Below, one piece after another: positions 21,504 through 31,765 of a stretch of 64,000 nt of DNA. Location of the stretch: NCBI GenBank assembly GCA_020809705.1, contig CP085831.1, forward strand, positions 1,240,001-1,304,000. Direction: 5' to 3'. A program made the translations under genes and the position numbers. Below the pieces are notes generated by a model. It searched no databases, was not told where the DNA came from, and worked only from the letters and a program-made list of their open reading frames with translations. Position 1 is the stretch's first letter, and each line of letters starts with the position of its first letter. The stretch is from Calonectria ilicicola (lineage: Eukaryota; Ascomycota; Sordariomycetes; Hypocreales; Nectriaceae).

Positions 21504-22571
21504 GATGCTTGAAGCTAAACCGGTTTTCGACGGAAAGGGGAATAAAATAGGGCCTGTGGCTAATCGTCGAGTGGACAGAAGATAAAACGAAGGAGTGGTA
21601 AGAAAGGAAAGGATAGAGGAGAAGGCGGGTCAATAAATACACGCCGTATCAGTGAATCACAGGCTTTGGGATTGTCACATTGAATAATAATGCAACCAAG
21701 AAATTTTCGTCATGAGACGTCATACATAGCCCAAGGCCGAGTGATTCTAAATGTTTTCCACACTCGCCCTTAGCAGCTCTATCTTTAGTTTCACACTTGC
21801 CGCTTCACTGTTATTCGATCTATTGCTGTGCTTTGGTGGCTCTAAACGTGATTCATGGTGATTTCGAGTAACTAATAGGTGATCCTACCAAAATGGATAT
21901 ATTTCCCCAAAGACAGACTTTGCATAACTTTTACAACTTGGATAAATCTTGGCACGCCTAAGTCCACACAGGACGGTGAGAGCAAGTGAGCAATGAGTGT
22001 CTAGTGGTTGGATTATAGGGCTGCACATTGTCAAACTGGAGTGGCATCAGATTCCGTGCTTTCTGCGGACCACACAGCCTCAAATCTCATGCCAAGTCTC
22101 CAAAAGCTCAACAGGACTGCCCAATTGGGAACTGGAATGCGCTCCCAGAAATCTTACGCGCAGCATCAAAGAAGCATTGGCGCAGTATTGTGCTCTTTTG
22201 GGACTAGCAGCCTCAGCCTGTTCCAATAATAAGGCGATTTAACACGTGGACACCCCACTTACTCCATCTTAATTGGATTGTGTCGCCCCACACTTGTGGC
22301 TGATTGAGGTACTTGTCGCCCATCATCGCGAGTGGTACTGGTATTTAAAGGCATTTAAATGCTGGACAATGCCGATATATTTTTCAGAACAGAAATCATG
22401 AAGATTCGAGAATAACATAATGACTTTCTATCATTAAAAGGCACATATTATACCAATTTTCATCAGAAGTACATTAAATACAGCATTATTTTAGGCACCT
22501 GTAAGTGCTCTTCCTCTCGCATATTTCGCTTGCACTAATAAAGACGCTGCAGACCCTCTCAGCCAGCAATA
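21504..22571. other. Intergenic, divergent promoters
   Basis: About 1.1 kb between two divergent genes. No gene was recognised. TATTTAAAG near 22341 may belong to the promoter of the downstream gene. Confidence 0.5.
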
Positions 22572-23246
22572 ATGACATCTTATGGACAAGGCTACCCAGA
22601 CGAAAAGTCTGACGATTATTCTTCCAAAATCCCATGCGATTCTAGTTCAACCCTGTCATACCCTCTCGGGAACCCTCCAAGCTATTCCACGGGGGCTTCC
22701 TCCCAAGAAAGACATTTCTACTTTTGCCCGTCTCCGTTGGAGCCGCTAGTGTTGAATCTCCACGCAAAAGTGCACCCCGACGGATCGTTAGATGCGCCAG
22801 TGTACCGTGCACGAACCACGGACAAGGAGAAGCCTCACGTTCTCGTCTATCGGGGGCAAATAAGCCCAGAAAATGCGATTGCATCTGCAAACTTCCACAA
22901 GTTTACCGGCAGAATCGACTTCACCTTTCTTTCCCAGATTGTCCCCTTGAAGCCGACATTGACGGGCAGCAAGTACACGATTGATTTACCAAACATGGGG
23001 CAATTCAAGTGGGCTGTGGAGTCCAAGACTCGCACCTCACCCAAGTTGACTGACTCTATGGGCAAAGTACTGGCCGAGATGGACGGTTCCGGCGGCGATG
23101 GCCAGTATGGAATTGGTGGCGAGAGAAGGTTACGGATTTTAGTCCCCTGCGACGACCATTTCTTCGATTTTGTGGTGGCGTCAGCGGTTATTGTCCGACG
23201 AGCGGTACAAATTGCTAACTTTACGCTAGCCGTTGTAAATCATTAG
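22572..23246 (+). CDS. Hypothetical protein, beta-rich, possibly tubby/LURP-like
   Basis: Single-exon protein of 224 residues. I do not recognise a named family. After a disordered Ser/Tyr/Pro-rich N-terminus (residues 1-45) the body looks beta-rich, with alternating hydrophobic strands (PLVLNLHAKVHPDGSLDAPVYRAR, shown here only in outline) and a final hydrophobic helix near DDHFFDFVVASAVIVRRA. Strand turns such as DSMGKVLAEMDG followed by a long C-terminal helix recall the LURP/tubby-like fold, but this is only an impression. No signal peptide or membrane helix is convincing. Codon use and the clean frame support a real gene. Confidence 0.65.
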   Translation: MTSYGQGYPDEKSDDYSSKIPCDSSSTLSYPLGNPPSYSTGASSQERHFYFCPSPLEPLVLNLHAKVHPDGSLDAPVYRARTTDKEKPHVLVYRGQISPENAIASANFHKFTGRIDFTFLSQIVPLKPTLTGSKYTIDLPNMGQFKWAVESKTRTSPKLTDSMGKVLAEMDGSGGDGQYGIGGERRLRILVPCDDHFFDFVVASAVIVRRAVQIANFTLAVVNH

Positions 23247-23820
23247 TAGCCTGGATACTGAAATTATTTTAATAGACAATGGACCATTTGACCAAGACGA
23301 CCTCGCCACAGACTAGAATTTGTTGAGTTGAGAAAACGCGGCTTGACCCCTTTCCAGTTTCGTTTTTATTAAGAAAAGCAAGGTGTTGGATTTTAGCGGC
23401 TAGTGAGTGAGCGGGTGGCTTGGCCGGCCGGAGAGAAACACAGCGCGGATCTCTTCCAGGCTGGCTACCCTAGACCAATATCCTACACTTTCAAAACTGC
23501 ATGCGACCTGATATTCTTGCATAAATCACCTTGAATAAGAGCTATCTCTCTATTCCAAGTCCATGATATCATCGTACTGCCTGTTGTCCCGCGTAGAGCC
23601 TCCTGTCCTACCAAGTTCATGCCACCTCATGTCCCCATATTTCCGCCCTCCGTCCATCCATTCACCGTGACCAGAAATCTTCAGCTCAGAACCTAGACCG
23701 CCCACTTCATTCCCCGCAATAAACCAACATTTTGGTTCCCCCTTTTCGGCCGTGTTGGAGTCGCGAAAGTGCTCCTGTGATCCTAGTCGCCTTTGGTACT
23801 AGTTCTTGCGCAGGAACACA
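23247..23820. other. Intergenic / upstream region
   Basis: Spacer upstream of the cyclotransferase-like gene, pyrimidine-rich near 23570-23760 as in a fungal core promoter and leader. No other feature was recognised. Confidence 0.5.
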
Positions 23821-24585
23821 ATGGACTCGTCCATCGCATCAGAATCAAGCCGCGATGGTTCGCATCGACACCCTGTGCGGGAAGAAAACGCTCTCTACTT
23901 TGCTTATGGGAGCAATTTGCATCTTGCCCAGATGGCACACCGCTGCCCTGAGAGCGCTTTCAAGGGACAGGCGACGCTCCACGGTTACAGATGGCAAATT
24001 AATGAGCGCGGCGTTGCGAATGTGATACGCTCACCCGAATACGTGACCAAGGGCTTCGTCTACCGCATCACTCCAGAAGATGAGGACGCTCTAGATCGTT
24101 GCGAGGGCGTTGCCAAGGGTCACTACGAAAAGCAACTTTTAAGGGTCACTCTGGATCCTCATGAGCAATACTACAATTACAAGACTACGGATTTAGCTCA
24201 GATGATTCGAGACCAAACTATCTGGAATGATCGAATTGAGGGCGATCCAAATCCCAGCGGCCCGATCGGCCATGTTCCTGAGCAGCACTTCAGACACGAC
24301 GTGAAAGCGTTGGTGTATGTTAGCGACACATACATAACCGACGGTGCGATTCGCGACGAGTACATTTTTCGCATCCAGCAAGCAGCCTTCGACGCTGTGA
24401 CGTTCGGCATCTCGCGACTTTATGTCAACACCTACCTGTTTCCCCATGTTAACCGCGGCGACGCCATCTCAAGTGCCCTTGGACAACTTCTTGCTGAAAA
24501 GAGGGCCCCACGCCAACAGCCTAGGGTCTTGGTGGAAGTAGCCTCCTCGCACAGTAGCCATGAGACGCGATACGGAGACAGATGA
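23821..24585 (+). CDS. Gamma-glutamylcyclotransferase-like protein
   Basis: Intronless protein of 254 residues with the AIG2/GGCT fold. The substrate loop is YFAYGSNL (Tyr29-Leu33) and the expected catalytic acid is Glu95 in DRCEGV. These enzymes form 5-oxoproline from gamma-glutamyl amines or peptides and take part in glutathione turnover. The protein is longer than minimal GGCT: residues about 115-150 (including QTIWNDRIEGDPNPSGPIG) and the C-terminal helical region are extra, as in many fungal members. The start at the first ATG follows a pyrimidine-rich leader. No targeting signal is visible. Confidence 0.88.
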   Translation: MDSSIASESSRDGSHRHPVREENALYFAYGSNLHLAQMAHRCPESAFKGQATLHGYRWQINERGVANVIRSPEYVTKGFVYRITPEDEDALDRCEGVAKGHYEKQLLRVTLDPHEQYYNYKTTDLAQMIRDQTIWNDRIEGDPNPSGPIGHVPEQHFRHDVKALVYVSDTYITDGAIRDEYIFRIQQAAFDAVTFGISRLYVNTYLFPHVNRGDAISSALGQLLAEKRAPRQQPRVLVEVASSHSSHETRYGDR

Positions 24586-24917
24586 AGGACAAACAACCAC
24601 AGCACAGTCTAATACAGAATGGATCGAATACAGATATTTCAATCAGTTGGAATTGGCGAAATTGACTTGGTAGTTCATGGCTTATGTGAGCACTTGGCCT
24701 ATGTCGGAGCTAGTTGATATTCAGTTTGTTTGCCTCAGTATTTTCAAATTTTTCTGCATATTTTATCCATCATCTCACTTGCAGCGCTCATATCTGTATG
24801 CATGTTCCGTGTTTATCTATTATTGTTCAACATTCACATTTCTCCCCCATGCGTTTCTCACCATTTCACTTAGTACTATCTTGGCTATCAACCGAGTCCA
24901 CCATATGGGACGAAAGG
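24586..24917. other. Intergenic, convergent 3' ends
   Basis: AT-rich spacer between convergent genes with nothing recognised. Confidence 0.5.
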
Positions 24918-25670
24918 CTACTTCTCCAATGGAAGTCCTAGAGCAAGTCGAGAATAAACTGCCAAGTTGCCCTTTGTGCGTGAATTTCGGACCAGTCCTT
25001 TCAGTCGCCCCAATAGTCTCTTAGATATTGACCCCTTTGTAGACTTCTCGGATTCTAGCCTTTCTGTATCCTGCCTTTGCTCCTCATCGACTCTAGTCCA
25101 TATCTTTGTTAGGAAAGCGATGGCATCTTCGGAGGTGCACCCAACTCCTGTTTCTGTAGACACCAAGTGAAATTCAGCACCTATCTTTGCACTAAACTGC
25201 TTTCCTTCTTCAAGCGAGATTTCCCACTCCTCCTGGGGCAGATCTGTTTTGTCGGCTACGACAAAAATTGCGCTTGGTACAGAAAGCTGTTTGGTACCAC
25301 CTGCCTCGGTATTATATAGCTTTTGGTGCTGGGATGCGATGTCTGCGAAACTCTGGCGGCTATTGACGCTATAGAGCAAAATAAGGACTTGAGCTGTGTG
25401 TAACATCTGTCTTGCTAGAGGTTCGTATTCTATCCCGTTGTGGGCGCCAGCCTCAAACAGAACGCGTTTGTCTTGAATCATCAACACTCGCCTATACTGT
25501 GTTTCTTCAAGCGTCGGGTCATACCAGTCCTCGAATGCGGGACTGTCAAGTAACAAACGCTTGAGAAAGCCTTCTCTCATATGAAATGAGGCACGAAGCA
25601 AAAAACACGTAATGGTTTGATCCAGTGGTCGCGTAGGTGTTAGGGTTGGTGGTGTATCTGATGAGTCCAT
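24918..25670 (-). CDS. Ras-like protein with degenerate nucleotide-binding motifs
   Basis: Intronless protein of 250 residues that aligns by eye with Ras-family GTPases: the effector-like YDPTLEETQYRR, the LYSVNSRQSF strand-helix and the DKTDL G4 motif are clear. The P-loop is not: where GxxxxGK(S/T) is expected the protein reads LLRASFHMREGFLKR. The DTAGQE switch II is replaced by EAGAHNG. There is no CaaX box; the tail (about residues 205-250) is basic with SISKRLLGRLKGL. It is therefore probably a pseudo-GTPase acting by protein binding. The start was taken at the first ATG (GCCATGG context); a longer open frame upstream lacks ATG. Confidence 0.82.
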   Translation of the reverse strand: MDSSDTPPTLTPTRPLDQTITCFLLRASFHMREGFLKRLLLDSPAFEDWYDPTLEETQYRRVLMIQDKRVLFEAGAHNGIEYEPLARQMLHTAQVLILLYSVNSRQSFADIASQHQKLYNTEAGGTKQLSVPSAIFVVADKTDLPQEEWEISLEEGKQFSAKIGAEFHLVSTETGVGCTSEDAIAFLTKIWTRVDEEQRQDTERLESEKSTKGSISKRLLGRLKGLVRNSRTKGNLAVYSRLALGLPLEK

Positions 25671-27662
25671 GGCTGATGTGACTTTATTGGTGTAGTTTTG
25701 GGATGTAGAGTGTTGTAATAGACCAAGAAACAAGACGGAAAAAACTCAATGAGGGTGTGAGCGGCACCCTATTATATATTTTGGACATTTGTCTGTTGGT
25801 TGCGTGCCTGATGCCTAGATGCACGTGCCATTCGATCCTGCGAGATATAAAATATTTTATCATTATTCTTAATATTCTTAATACTTATGAATAATTAAAT
25901 AAGAAATATTATTAGAGCCAAGAAACATCACTGATTGGACTAAAGGGTGAACGATGGATCTCTGGAGGGGGAGAAGATATTTTCAGTCGGTCAGAAATCG
26001 AGGTCAGGGGCCAACCCATGGTAGAGCAGCATAGATAAGGTCAAAGCTGACGGCGACGTCGCCAAGTGCAATAAATTTGTTCAGTCCTGCGATTTAATTT
26101 TTGATAAGATTACACGCACAGTATTTATTCTGACCAAGTTTGATCTCCCACGTGCGTGCTTCCCCATTGTGTTGTTCATTGTTGACATGTTGTTCTACCT
26201 TCTACTTTATGTCTTTACCTAATCAATTTATAGCAAGTCCCTCGATATACATCTCGCATGATATTCTAAGATTACCCAGCACACATAGACGTCTTTGTTT
26301 GTACTAGTACCCGGTATCTTTAGCCTATTCCAGGCTTAAATTCCTATAACGTCTGTGTACATAAGCCGGTTCTTGCGCCATTTGCGCACGGGTTTCAACT
26401 CGCGGATTCGTGCATAGGAGCACATGTGACGCACTTGCGCGAAGGCAGTTGTGGCCACAGGCACCTAGGCTCAGTGGCAATGAGCTTTTGAGCGTGACGA
26501 ATCTGTTGGCTGTAGGGCAGATGAATATCTGAAGTGGCGAGAATACGAGTAATCACACCCAGCGTCGTAAACTTCAGAGGACTGTGCACATTTTGTCTGA
26601 AAAGGGAAAAGCGTCCAGATTAGAAACAGCTGAATGTGGGCCGCTTTGACCTGTTAGCGTATGCCATGTTGGGAAACACATCAAAGTTACAAGAAGATGA
26701 CGTTATCGGTCGATTAGCGCTGTTACGTTGGTGCTGACAAGCACCAGATGCCGCTCAGCTTCCCCTCGATGCGTGGACTCGAAGCTGTTCAGCTCTAGTT
26801 GAGCCAAGTCGGAATAACAAAAAGTGCCACGGGAGTTGAGATGTGAGAAAAGGTGGTTTTGAGTTCAATAGTTGAACGGGACAATCCGGAGTAGGCGCTC
26901 CCACCTTGTTATCAGTCTTGTTTGTAAAGGTAACATTTTGAACGACTAGCACGTGAATGCCTATCTAGGTGTCATTTTCTCGTTTTCCGGGTCGCAGCGA
27001 CCGTTTCTCCTTGCTCGCCCTGACCCCCCATGGGATATCATGGGTGCTTACTGGGCTGTTGCATTACGGCGTAAAGAGATTGCCGGGGCTTCTTCACAAT
27101 CTTAACGCGTTCATGAATAGCCTAAGGTCGAATGGCCCACAAGAAGCGCAAGGACAACAAAGTCCTTATTTAATGCGGACCATGTCTAGGTAGCATCGGG
27201 AGAAGATCTCCGTCCGCCAGGATGGTCTCAGAACTAAGTTTGTCGTTTTGATGGTGTGGTCTTTACTCACATGCTACGCAAAGGCTCAAGCCACAGGCCC
27301 ATGCGCAAAGGGCACTTGAAGCTGCCGGTAAACACGTCAGATTGGTCGACTCCTGGGACTAGTGGTTTGCCAAGCTGGGAGAGCCCTAGTTCGAAAAGGC
27401 TCGGGACCATTGGGATCAGTATCCGGATAGGTTAGCTGATTTGCCACATGCTAGGACTAGTCATTGCTACCTGAATATCGCTTTTGGTGCTCAGCATTGT
27501 CAGGCCTCTCGCCTCCTGAGGTAGGTGACTTATATATGCCTTCATCTCTGTTTTCGCTCCTAGGCCACATAATTCGACGAAGTTCATGACCCATGTCTTG
27601 CCTTTCAGGGAAACATCGCTATCATTTGCATTGCCGCTTCCTGTATTCCCTCACTCGCAAAT
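25671..27662. other. Intergenic, about 2 kb between divergent genes
   Basis: No supportable gene. The stretch near 25840-25910 is very AT-rich (ATTCTTAATATTCTTAATAC type), and 26390-27500 has moderate GC with only short frames. The final part is the promoter and leader of the 7TM-RGS gene. I saw no repeat or RNA gene. Confidence 0.5.
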
Positions 27663-29550
27663 ATGGCGGAGTCGGGCTCGATGGAGGCTAAGGCTCGGCC
27701 TCGGCCCAACCTCGATGGCCTGGGCATCTTTTGGATCGCGTTTGCCCTTTCCTGGACTTTCATCATCGCAGGCGGCATGATATTTCTATGGAATCGTCGT
27801 CACATGCCGATGCTGAGAATCCGAGGTCTACCCCTATCATTCCTAGCTATCGCATTGCTCCATTTCTACTGGGGAGCTGTCCAAACCGCATATGTATGGT
27901 TCCCTCTAACTACGCCCGAGGTTGAGTACTGGATCATGAGCATCTATCTCCCGTTCGGCATAGCTCTATTCCATGCCTCTAATAGCCGATTTCTTCATGT
28001 CGCCAAGGCCCAGAAGGAACTCTTCGCTTCAGACTCTGCCTCGATTATAACTAAGCGCACCAAACCTAAATCTTTGTTCAGCCGCTTTCAATCTCTCGAC
28101 TACACCAGAAAGATTCTAATACTTGTGGGCGTGGGCATGATACTTCAGGTAATAGAGTAGCCTGAAGTCTGTTATTACCCATTTCAAGTACTGATATAAA
28201 GACTAGTTGTTACTTACAATCTTTATGTACCTTATTTCCAGAAAGTTCCATTCCTCCTTCGGCATCCCGGGCACTGAGGTTACCGGAACGGAAGACATCC
28301 AGATATCTCAAATGAAGCGAGGTTGGGAATGGTAATGGGGACTATTTCCGAGAGGAACCTAGTACTAATGGATTCTTTCAGGTGGCCATCTGTCTTTTGG
28401 CAGTTCTTCTGGGCATGGATAATTGCCCCATACATTCTCTGGCAGGCTCGTAGGTTCAAGGATACACAGGGATGGAGGACCCAAACTATTCTCTGCTGTC
28501 TTTCAAGGTCAGGATCCCTTGGAATAAAGTGGCCAACTTTGTATTGAATGCTGAAGCAGTCTTCACGCTACTCCTATGTGGCTTATTTCTTTGTATGTCC
28601 CTGCCATGTCCGTGGTCAACAAGTACTGGATTTCTCCTCAATGGTAAGTTATCTATACATCTTTGCGATTAGTAAAGGACATGCCGGGCTCACCCTATGT
28701 AAGGATTGCCATCTCGATCATGATGATCGAGATCTTCACCATCTTCCTTCCGTGTTGGGAAGTCTGGAGATATCAGAGTCTGCGCCAAGAGGCCCTGGAG
28801 TCAATCGCTCAGTGGCAACTTAATCGGGATGTCAACAAGGCTCCAAGATCAATTACCACAGCTTCAACCACGGTAGCTGGCTCCTTTTTTACTTCATGGT
28901 CCAAGGATGGCTCTACAAACAGCGAAGCTAGCGCTAGTATCCTCACCATGGAAGCTCTCGAGTACGTTCTTGAGCGGAACCCCGAGCCTCTTCAGCAATT
29001 CTCTGCTCTGCGCGACTTTTCCGGAGAGAACATCGCATTCCTGAGGGCCGTTGCTGAGTGGAAGTCTTCGCTTCCTCTGGCCGTTCGCGACCCAGCGAAG
29101 ATGAAGGATAACAAGGTCCAGGAACTTGTCCGCGAACGGTTCAACAGTGCTCTCCGAATCTACATCGACTTTATCAGCTCTCAGCATGCAAAATTCCAAA
29201 TAAATCTTTCCTCTCAAGACCTCAAGAGACTCGAGTCTATTTTCGAGTCGTCCGCCTGCACTCTTTACGGCGAGAATCACGAGGTTGATACCGTTACACC
29301 CTTTGAATCTTTTCCTATGTCCACCAACATCAGGTCGTCTTCTGTGTCATCTCACAATTCAGAGACTGGTATCATCGCTGGTACGACTAATGAAGGGGAA
29401 TCCACCACCGACAAGGCCTTATACTGGGGTGATATTCCCGAAGGCTTTGATGCTACCATTTTCCATGACGCTGAAGCAAGCATCAAATACCTCGTCTTAA
29501 CTAACACTTGGCCAAAGTTTGTCAGAGATCAGAAAGATCACAATTCTTAA
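27663..29550 (+). CDS. 7TM receptor with C-terminal RGS domain (GprK-like)
   Basis: Predicted plasma-membrane receptor fused to a regulator of G-protein signalling, 555 residues. Exons are 27663-28148, 28207-28331, 28382-28507, 28560-28643 and 28704-29550. About seven hydrophobic helices lie in residues 18-295, including [30 protein letters not shown] and [16 protein letters not shown]. The RGS domain is at about residues 355-490 ([17 protein letters not shown], then [16 protein letters not shown], then [15 protein letters not shown]). The small fourth exon encodes [16 protein letters not shown] and is certain only because both neighbouring phases require it. RGS domains speed GTP hydrolysis by G-alpha. 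The Aspergillus GprK class has the same architecture. The C-terminal tail is acidic and Ser/Thr-rich. Confidence 0.9.
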
Positions 29551-31765
29551 TGGATTTGGATGATGGGAGATTTGAAGCATTTACTTACTTCATGGAGTAG
29601 AAATAAATCGGTTCAGTTTAAGGAGAAAGCCGCACAGATATGGATCCAAATGATCAATAATCGTGAAACTCCCTTGAAAAGGCTTAGCTAGCGAATGTGC
29701 TCAAGAGTCATTAAAATAATAAAACCCCAGACAGCCAATACGCAACCACAAAACACAGTATCAGGCAGAGCTGGTCCCGCTGTCGCTCACCCGTCGACAA
29801 TATTTGTGAAGCTGGAATTTAGGTCTCTAGCCTTGAGCAGAAGTTACAAATTGTAAGACACATTGCCTATTTCTCGTACATACTATTAGATTGCCTAATG
29901 GGAGAACAATGATGCGTCATTGGCTGGAGAGGGCGCAAGTATAATAAAAGTCAATGACGGGAGGTTTGAGGTAGTGGAAGATATCGCAGATATGGCGCTG
30001 GGCGTCCTCTACACCCAAGAACAAGCAATAAATATTTCAAACGTTCGTCTGGTTGCCGTGCCAAAGACTGTAGCCCTTAATGTCACATCCGTAAGGACAC
30101 TCACCCGATTCTCATCAAGTGCGAACTAGAATCCCCACAATCGATCACAAATACCCACTAGTATCTGCCAATTAATGACGACCTTTACCCAACGATCATA
30201 CTTCTGACGATCGTGACCGAGCGACGGTTAAATCAATTCCTCTGAATGAATCCATGATGAGTGGAGGATTGAAAAAGCGAAATGGTCCATTCAGGACAGA
30301 CACAGCAGGTGAATGCTGGGCGGTCACCGTCTGTGTGAGAAGGTGGACCCAAGGCGGCATACGAAAACGCCTGTTGCCGATCATGAGAACCCATCTGACT
30401 CCACAACCTTTAAAAATTGTGATGAAGGAATACTATTTGTGAACCTTGGTCCAGCTTTTCGATTCCGATGGTTGGTTCAAATATGACATTTCTCTCCCAA
30501 GTACTGCAAATTGGGGTCATTGGTAGTCGATTTGGTTGTGTTGTTAAGTGTGGGGATTTCCGATACATGCCCCTAGTCGAAGCTGTGTGTTTGGAGCTCT
30601 GGATGGCGCATTTTTGTACTTTTATTTATTACACTGTAATACTTTTGAACGATGTTAATTGCATATATTTACTCTTGGCCCCGGAAAATTGATCATAACG
30701 TAGATAATGGAATCGCGGAATATGGGATTCTGTGGGCCGGGTATAGAACCGGAGACTTCACGCAATCAAAGGGACGGGTCGCAATAATTGTTATCTGGGG
30801 CTTCATTGTTGAATCTGAATCAACATCCCTATTATCATTCCGCGTATTTAATCCTCGCTACCGGCTTGCTGGGAGTCACTAGGAGCCTTCATAATGAATT
30901 TCGAGATAATTTGTGCGGGGTTTATTTTACAAGCGCTGGAAGTCACTCCGTGTATCTTTGCATTGGCGCGGTTATGGGGCTCGGGCACGCTCCAAGTGAT
31001 CACGATAATTGACAGGGGGGTTCATATCCGCATACTAACTAGCCAGATCTTTCAGCCGTCCATGCAGGTCTGGCGCCTACTCGCTCGATCAGAAAGTGAG
31101 TGGAGTTTAGCCTATTTGCAGAGGGTCCCAGCCAGTCAGCGGCACTGCAAGGGTCCGTCAGCCAGCCACTGGGACGCCAGTCACATTCCACATCATTAAT
31201 GATGACGACGGCGCCACTCGCGAGGCCTGATTAGAATTCGCCCATTTCTGTTTAACGTTAGCCGGTTTCAAACTTCAGCGGATAGAGGTTAGAGTGTCCA
31301 GAAACCAAGCATATAGTTTCATGCTGGACTGCAGTCTGCAACACGGACTAGCTTTGTCGATTTTGAGACATGTCGTATTGCTATTCTGCGAGCTGATACG
31401 TTTCGCGCAGCTCTAACCTCGTGGTATCTATACCACACTATCACCATATAGTTCATTAGTAAAGAGCCTTCATGTAGCTGTCTTCACACCACCTAACCAA
31501 TATACTGTGAGTTTTGCGGCTAATGTGATATTCGATAGCCTCAACTTTTTTTTTCAGCTCAGTCGGGATCAAGCGAAGCTGGCCTCGACTTCTCAAATTG
31601 GTGGTTTCTCTGTTTCCTCTATCCCTTTCTTTTAGTGTCGAATTTGGAAATGCGGGCAGAATAAACTATAAGTAGGACACTCCCTCGCCCTTTTCCCTAC
31701 AGAAACCAGACACAAGTATTTCCCATCCCTTATAAGTAAAGAAAGAGTCACTTGAGCTCCTCAAG
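29551..31765. other. Gene-poor interval of 2.2 kb
   Basis: No gene can be supported. A short frame at 29920-30129 (70 codons) reads like protein (VNDGRFEVVEDIADMALG) but has no partner exon or known motif and may be a relic. The core promoter of the tyrosinase gene lies near 31650-31750 and is AT-rich with TATAAG words. Confidence 0.45.

Noticed and set aside
26395..26589. Possible tRNA or small RNA suggested by GGTTTCAA-like words
   Set aside because: I could not fold a cloverleaf with conserved T-loop and anticodon positions. No tRNA was found in the window by eye.
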